From assembly GCF_001559865.1 (NCBI RefSeq), contig NZ_LOHE01000033.1, forward strand, positions 1-35,765: a stretch of DNA of 35,765 nt, in the 5' to 3' direction. The position numbers and the translations under genes were made by a program. This DNA comes from Abyssisolibacter fermentans (GTDB taxonomy: Bacteria; Bacillota; Clostridia; Tissierellales; MCWD3). Positions 33,413-35,765 of this stretch are shown piece after piece (within the stretch, counting starts at the first letter, position 1; each line of letters starts with the position of its first letter). Under the pieces are notes generated by a model, which saw only the letters and a program-made list of their open reading frames with translations, was not told where the DNA came from and ran no database searches.

Positions 33413-34048
33413 CTACTGCCAATGTACTATTTGTATACTATGTTTTGCAGTAAGTGGATCAATAGTTTCTATGTATTCTACAGGTTTATCGTTAATAGTT
33501 TTAAATATTAATTTGTTACCATATTTTTTAATATCCTTTTCGTTATAATACTTACTATCAGCACCAGTTATTCTCCACTTGTTTCCTTCTTTTAATATAT
33601 AATATTTCTTCTCTATAATTAATGGTCCATCTTTACCAAAATCCTTATCTTCAAATTCTATTTTAGTCTTAGTATAAATAGTTTTTGTATTATCTTTAAT
33701 ATCATATACTTTTGATATTTTAAGCTGAGTTTTACATTCTACTATTTTTGTATATTTTATTTTTTCTCCCATACCATTTTCATATACATCTATATAATAT
33801 TCCTTATCTATCTCAGGATTAGGAAAAATTCTTTTAAGATGCTTTTTATCAGTATATGTACTGCTATAGATATCTTTGATTTCTTTCATATATTCATCAT
33901 AACCAATCTCATAGCAACTAAATTTACTGTCTAATATTTCTGTTTTCTCTATTAAGCTTTGAATTTCATTATTTTCATTACTACAACTAATAAACAGTAA
34001 AGACAATATCGAAATTACAATAATAAAAACAAGATTTCTTTTAATCAT
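33413..34048 (-). CDS. Lipoprotein of unknown function, paralogue A
   Basis: A 211-aa predicted lipoprotein. It has a basic start MIKRN, a hydrophobic stretch and the lipobox LLFISC (Cys22). The ATG at 34048 is chosen because AAAGGGGTG lies just upstream; a GTG at 34057 overlaps that site. The mature part is polar and largely beta-like, with shared landmarks EYYI-VYENG, FEDK and EGNKWRITG, and a PVEYIETI-P ending. It is about 55% similar by eye to the gene upstream, with which it forms a tandem duplication. I do not recognise the family. The fold may resemble small nuclear-transport-factor-like extracellular domains, but this is only a guess. Confidence 0.75.
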   Translation of the reverse strand: MIKRNLVFIIVISILSLLFISCSNENNEIQSLIEKTEILDSKFSCYEIGYDEYMKEIKDIYSSTYTDKKHLKRIFPNPEIDKEYYIDVYENGMGEKIKYTKIVECKTQLKISKVYDIKDNTKTIYTKTKIEFEDKDFGKDGPLIIEKKYYILKEGNKWRITGADSKYYNEKDIKKYGNKLIFKTINDKPVEYIETIDPLTAKHSIQIVHWQ

Positions 34049-34153
34049 TAAAAACACCCCTTTAAATTTCTACCATTTTTATCAAATAGTTTTTCATTTA
34101 ATGATAAAAAGTACATTTGCATGAACAAATGTATATAGTATTATAAAAAAATT

Positions 34154-34780
34154 TCAATATTCTAAAGTATCAGGATAAATAGTCTTTACATATTCTACTG
34201 GTTCATTATTAAATGTTGTTAACATCAATTCTTTTCCAAACGCCTTCTTATTAGCACTTCTTAATTTGTTGGTATGTTGCATTTTTTCATGTCCTGTTAT
34301 TTTCCACTTATTTTCCTCTTTTGATATATAATATCTATTCGTTATAATTAGTGGCCCATCTTCACTTAAAGTTTCATCTTCAAATTCTATTTTTGCTATA
34401 GTAAAAACATTTTTTATATTCTCGTCAAAATCATATACTTTTGAAATCTTAACTTCAACATTTCTTTCTAATGTTTTTACGAATTTCATTGTTTTTTCTA
34501 TACCATTTTCATATACATTTATATAATATTCCTTATCTATATCGCCATGCAATCCCATTCTTTTTAGATGCTTTTCTTCAGTATATGTATTACTAAATAC
34601 ATCTTTAATTTTTCTCATATACTCATCATAATCAATCTCATAACCACTAAATTTATTATCTAATACTTCTGCTTTTTCTACTAAGCTTTGAATTTTACTG
34701 TTTTCATTATTGCCACAACTAATAACCAATAAAGATAATATTGAAATTACAATAATAAAAATAAGATTTTTTTTAACCAC
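34154..34780 (-). CDS. Lipoprotein of unknown function, paralogue B
   Basis: A 208-aa predicted lipoprotein, tandem paralogue of the gene 105 bases downstream. The signal is nearly identical (MVKKNLIFIIVISILSLLVI, then Cys22). The start is taken as GTG at 34780, because it aligns with the ATG of paralogue A relative to the same GGGGTG site; an in-frame GTG at 34789 overlaps the site. Shared mature blocks include IQSLVEKAEVLDNKFSGYE, HLKR, EYYINVYENG and KWKITG. The two diverge most in the last 50 residues, where B has an extra QHTNKLRSANKKAFG. Function unknown. Confidence 0.75.
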   Translation of the reverse strand: MVKKNLIFIIVISILSLLVISCGNNENSKIQSLVEKAEVLDNKFSGYEIDYDEYMRKIKDVFSNTYTEEKHLKRMGLHGDIDKEYYINVYENGIEKTMKFVKTLERNVEVKISKVYDFDENIKNVFTIAKIEFEDETLSEDGPLIITNRYYISKEENKWKITGHEKMQHTNKLRSANKKAFGKELMLTTFNNEPVEYVKTIYPDTLEY

Positions 34781-34953
34781 CAACGCCACCCCTTTTATAA
34801 AATTAATAACATTTGTTATGCCAGAAGCTACTGCGATGATATTTTTACTATTAATGTTATTATTAATAATTCTAACATATATTTTTTATATTGTTAATAT
34901 TTCCTTTAAACTTTAAAAAAATCGTAATACCTAAAGAACGTCCAAAAAATACT

Positions 34954-35061
34954 GGGCGTTTAAGAATGAGTTAAATGCAAGGCACCATTAAAATTTTGAA
35001 AATGAGCGTACTTCCCCGTACGTGATTAATTGTGAGAATTTTTAACAATCCCTTTCTTAAA
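34954..35061. repeat. Long-palindrome repeat, copy A (right arm degenerate)
   Basis: GGGCGTTTAAGAATGAGT, then AAATGCAAGGCACC, AAAATTTTGA, and the tip GAGCGTAC/GTACGTGATT. The right arm ends CCCTTTCTTAAA. It shares its left half with copies B and C. Confidence 0.8.
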
Positions 35062-35090
35062 ATAAATAAAACAATTAACCAAAAACTACT

Positions 35091-35180
35091 AGACGCTTTA
35101 GAATGAGTAAAATGCAAGGCACCAAAATATTTTAGTGAAAGAGCGTACTTTTGTACGTGATTGAACTAAAAATAATAAGG
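35091..35180. repeat. Long-palindrome repeat, copy B (truncated)
   Basis: AGACGCTTTAGAATGAGT, AAATGCAAGGCACC and the tip GAGCGTAC-TTTT-GTACGTGATTGA are kept. The right arm breaks off after CTAAAAATA, where the tandem 72-bp array begins. Confidence 0.8.
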
Positions 35181-35182
35181 AA

Positions 35183-35468
35183 ACTCCTACTCACTAACAT
35201 TCCTAGGAGTAAGTGACTCACACCAAATCACAGATTAGAGTTCTAATTAATGTAACTCACTACTCACTTTCGTTCCTAGGAGTAAGTGACTCACACCAAA
35301 TCACAGATTAGAGTTCTAATTAATGTAACTCACTACTCACTTTCGTTCCTAGGAGTAAGTGATTCACACCAAATCATAGATTTGGGTTCTAATTAATGTA
35401 ACTCACTACTCACTTCGTTCCTAGGAGTAAGTGATTCACACCAAATCATAGATTTGGGTTCTCTACTT
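35183..35468. repeat. Tandem array of four 72-73-bp repeat units
   Basis: Units begin ACTCCTACTCAC or ACTCACTACTCAC at 35183, 35255, 35328 and 35401, with no spacer between them. Each has TTCCTAGGAGTAAGTGA and TCACACCAAATCA. Units 3 and 4 have GATTTGGGTTC, making a perfect CCAAATC-ATA-GATTTGG hairpin. Units 1 and 2 have GATTAGAGTTC, which weakens it. Units end TAATTAATGTA. Confidence 0.92.
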
Positions 35469-35523
35469 AACGCATCAGTTAACTTAATCTACAAAAAACA
35501 TAATGAAACCTCAAAAACTAACT

Positions 35524-35644
35524 AGGCGTCTTAGAATGAGTGAAATGCAAGGCACCGTTAAAATTTTGAGAATGAGCGTACTTCTGTACGTGATTGATCA
35601 AAATTTTAATGGTAACGCCGCAGTTCGCCATTCTAAAACGCCCC
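35524..35644. repeat. Long-palindrome repeat, copy C (complete)
   Basis: A 120-bp imperfect palindrome. AGGCGTCTTAGAATG pairs with CATTCTAAAACGCCC, GGCACCGTTAAAATTTTGA with TCAAAATTTTAATGGTAAC, and the tip is GCGTAC-TTCT-GTACGT. It lies 14 bases after the 5S rRNA 3' end, so it would be the first structure transcribed past the rRNA operon and could act as its terminator. Confidence 0.85.
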
Positions 35645-35658
35645 AAAAAAAAATAAAC

Positions 35659-35765
35659 TGGCAACGTCCTACTCTCCCAGGCAGTCACCCACCAAGTACC
35701 ATCAGCGCTAAGAGGCTTAACTTCCGTGTTCGAAATGGGAACGGGTGTGACCCTCTTGCTATAGT
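35659..35765 (-). rRNA. rrf: 5S ribosomal RNA, 3' part (cut by window edge)
   Basis: The complement reads as 5S rRNA from near its start through CCGTTCCCATTTCGAACACG and AAGTTAAGCCTCTTAGCGC to GGGAGAGTAGGACGTTGCCA at the 3' end. About 107 of roughly 117 bases are present. The rest of the rRNA operon should lie to the right, transcribed leftward. Confidence 0.96.

Larger units (their letters stand above)
34781..35658. other. Repeat-rich region between 5S rRNA and lipoprotein genes
   Basis: Almost 900 bases without a credible protein gene. From right to left it holds palindrome copy C, four tandem 72-bp units, palindrome copies B and A, and an AT-rich stretch before the lipoprotein gene. That stretch has an inverted pair AATAACATT/AATGTTATT (about 34805-34855). 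Confidence 0.8.

Noticed and set aside
34818-34916. 32-residue hydrophobic + strand peptide resembling a type I toxin
   Set aside because: No ribosome-binding site lies ahead of the ATG and no antisense RNA promoter is evident. The AT-rich sequence easily gives Leu/Ile-rich frames.
35183-35468. CRISPR-like array
   Set aside because: The four units are contiguous 72-73-bp repeats with no unique spacers, and no cas genes are present.

Overview
The window is a low-GC (roughly 30% by eye) chromosomal stretch of an anaerobic Firmicute of the class Clostridia. The gene order ctsR-mcsA-mcsB-clpC-radA-disA, carD, PIN/TRAM, ispD/F, proS, gltX, cysE-cysS-mrnC-thyX-rlmB-yacP-sigH-tuf matches the block known from Peptostreptococcaceae and Tissierellales such as Clostridioides difficile. 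The genus cannot be fixed from the sequence alone. Every protein gene except one (a hisC-type aminotransferase) reads leftward, away from an rRNA operon whose 5S gene is cut by the right edge.

Layout, in the direction of transcription (right to left). At the right edge are the 5S rRNA and about 0.9 kb of repeats. Next come two paralogous lipoproteins, a thioredoxin-fold protein and a secreted glycoside-hydrolase-like protein. An nrdJ-dut operon for dNTP supply follows, with two NrdR-type boxes over its promoter. Then come an arginine-type T-box leader feeding an orphan amino-acid-binding lipoprotein, a small membrane-anchored protein, the + strand aminotransferase, an EF-G-like GTPase and a GNAT acetyltransferase. 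The CtsR stress operon (ctsR-mcsA-mcsB-clpC) has a clear CtsR operator, and is followed by radA-disA, carD and the PIN/TRAM gene. The left third is translation and metabolism: a fused ispDF, proS behind a proline T-box, gltX, cysE-cysS-mrnC behind a cysteine T-box, thyX with a structured leader, rlmB, yacP (Rae1-type), sigH, tRNA-Thr(GGU) and the start of tuf.

Regulation is unusually legible. Several promoters have near-consensus -35/-10 boxes with exactly 17 bp spacing (sigH, cys T-box, gltX, proS T-box, two in tandem before carD, ctsR, arg T-box, nrdJ). Specifier codons in the three T-boxes read UGC (Cys), CCU (Pro) and AGA (Arg), in line with the downstream genes where those are known.

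The most unusual material is non-coding. (1) A roughly 72-bp repeat occurs as four tandem copies by the rRNA operon and as single copies inside or next to two T-box leaders. (2) A second, long-palindrome family lies beside the rRNA operon and has a short relative after the PIN/TRAM gene. (3) The Arg T-box has a duplicated antiterminator/terminator module without its own Stem I. (4) The thyX leader contains three segments that can pair in mutually exclusive ways. (5) A MITE-like 158-bp insert separates mcsA from mcsB. I found no CRISPR array, prophage, transposase or recognisable defence system.
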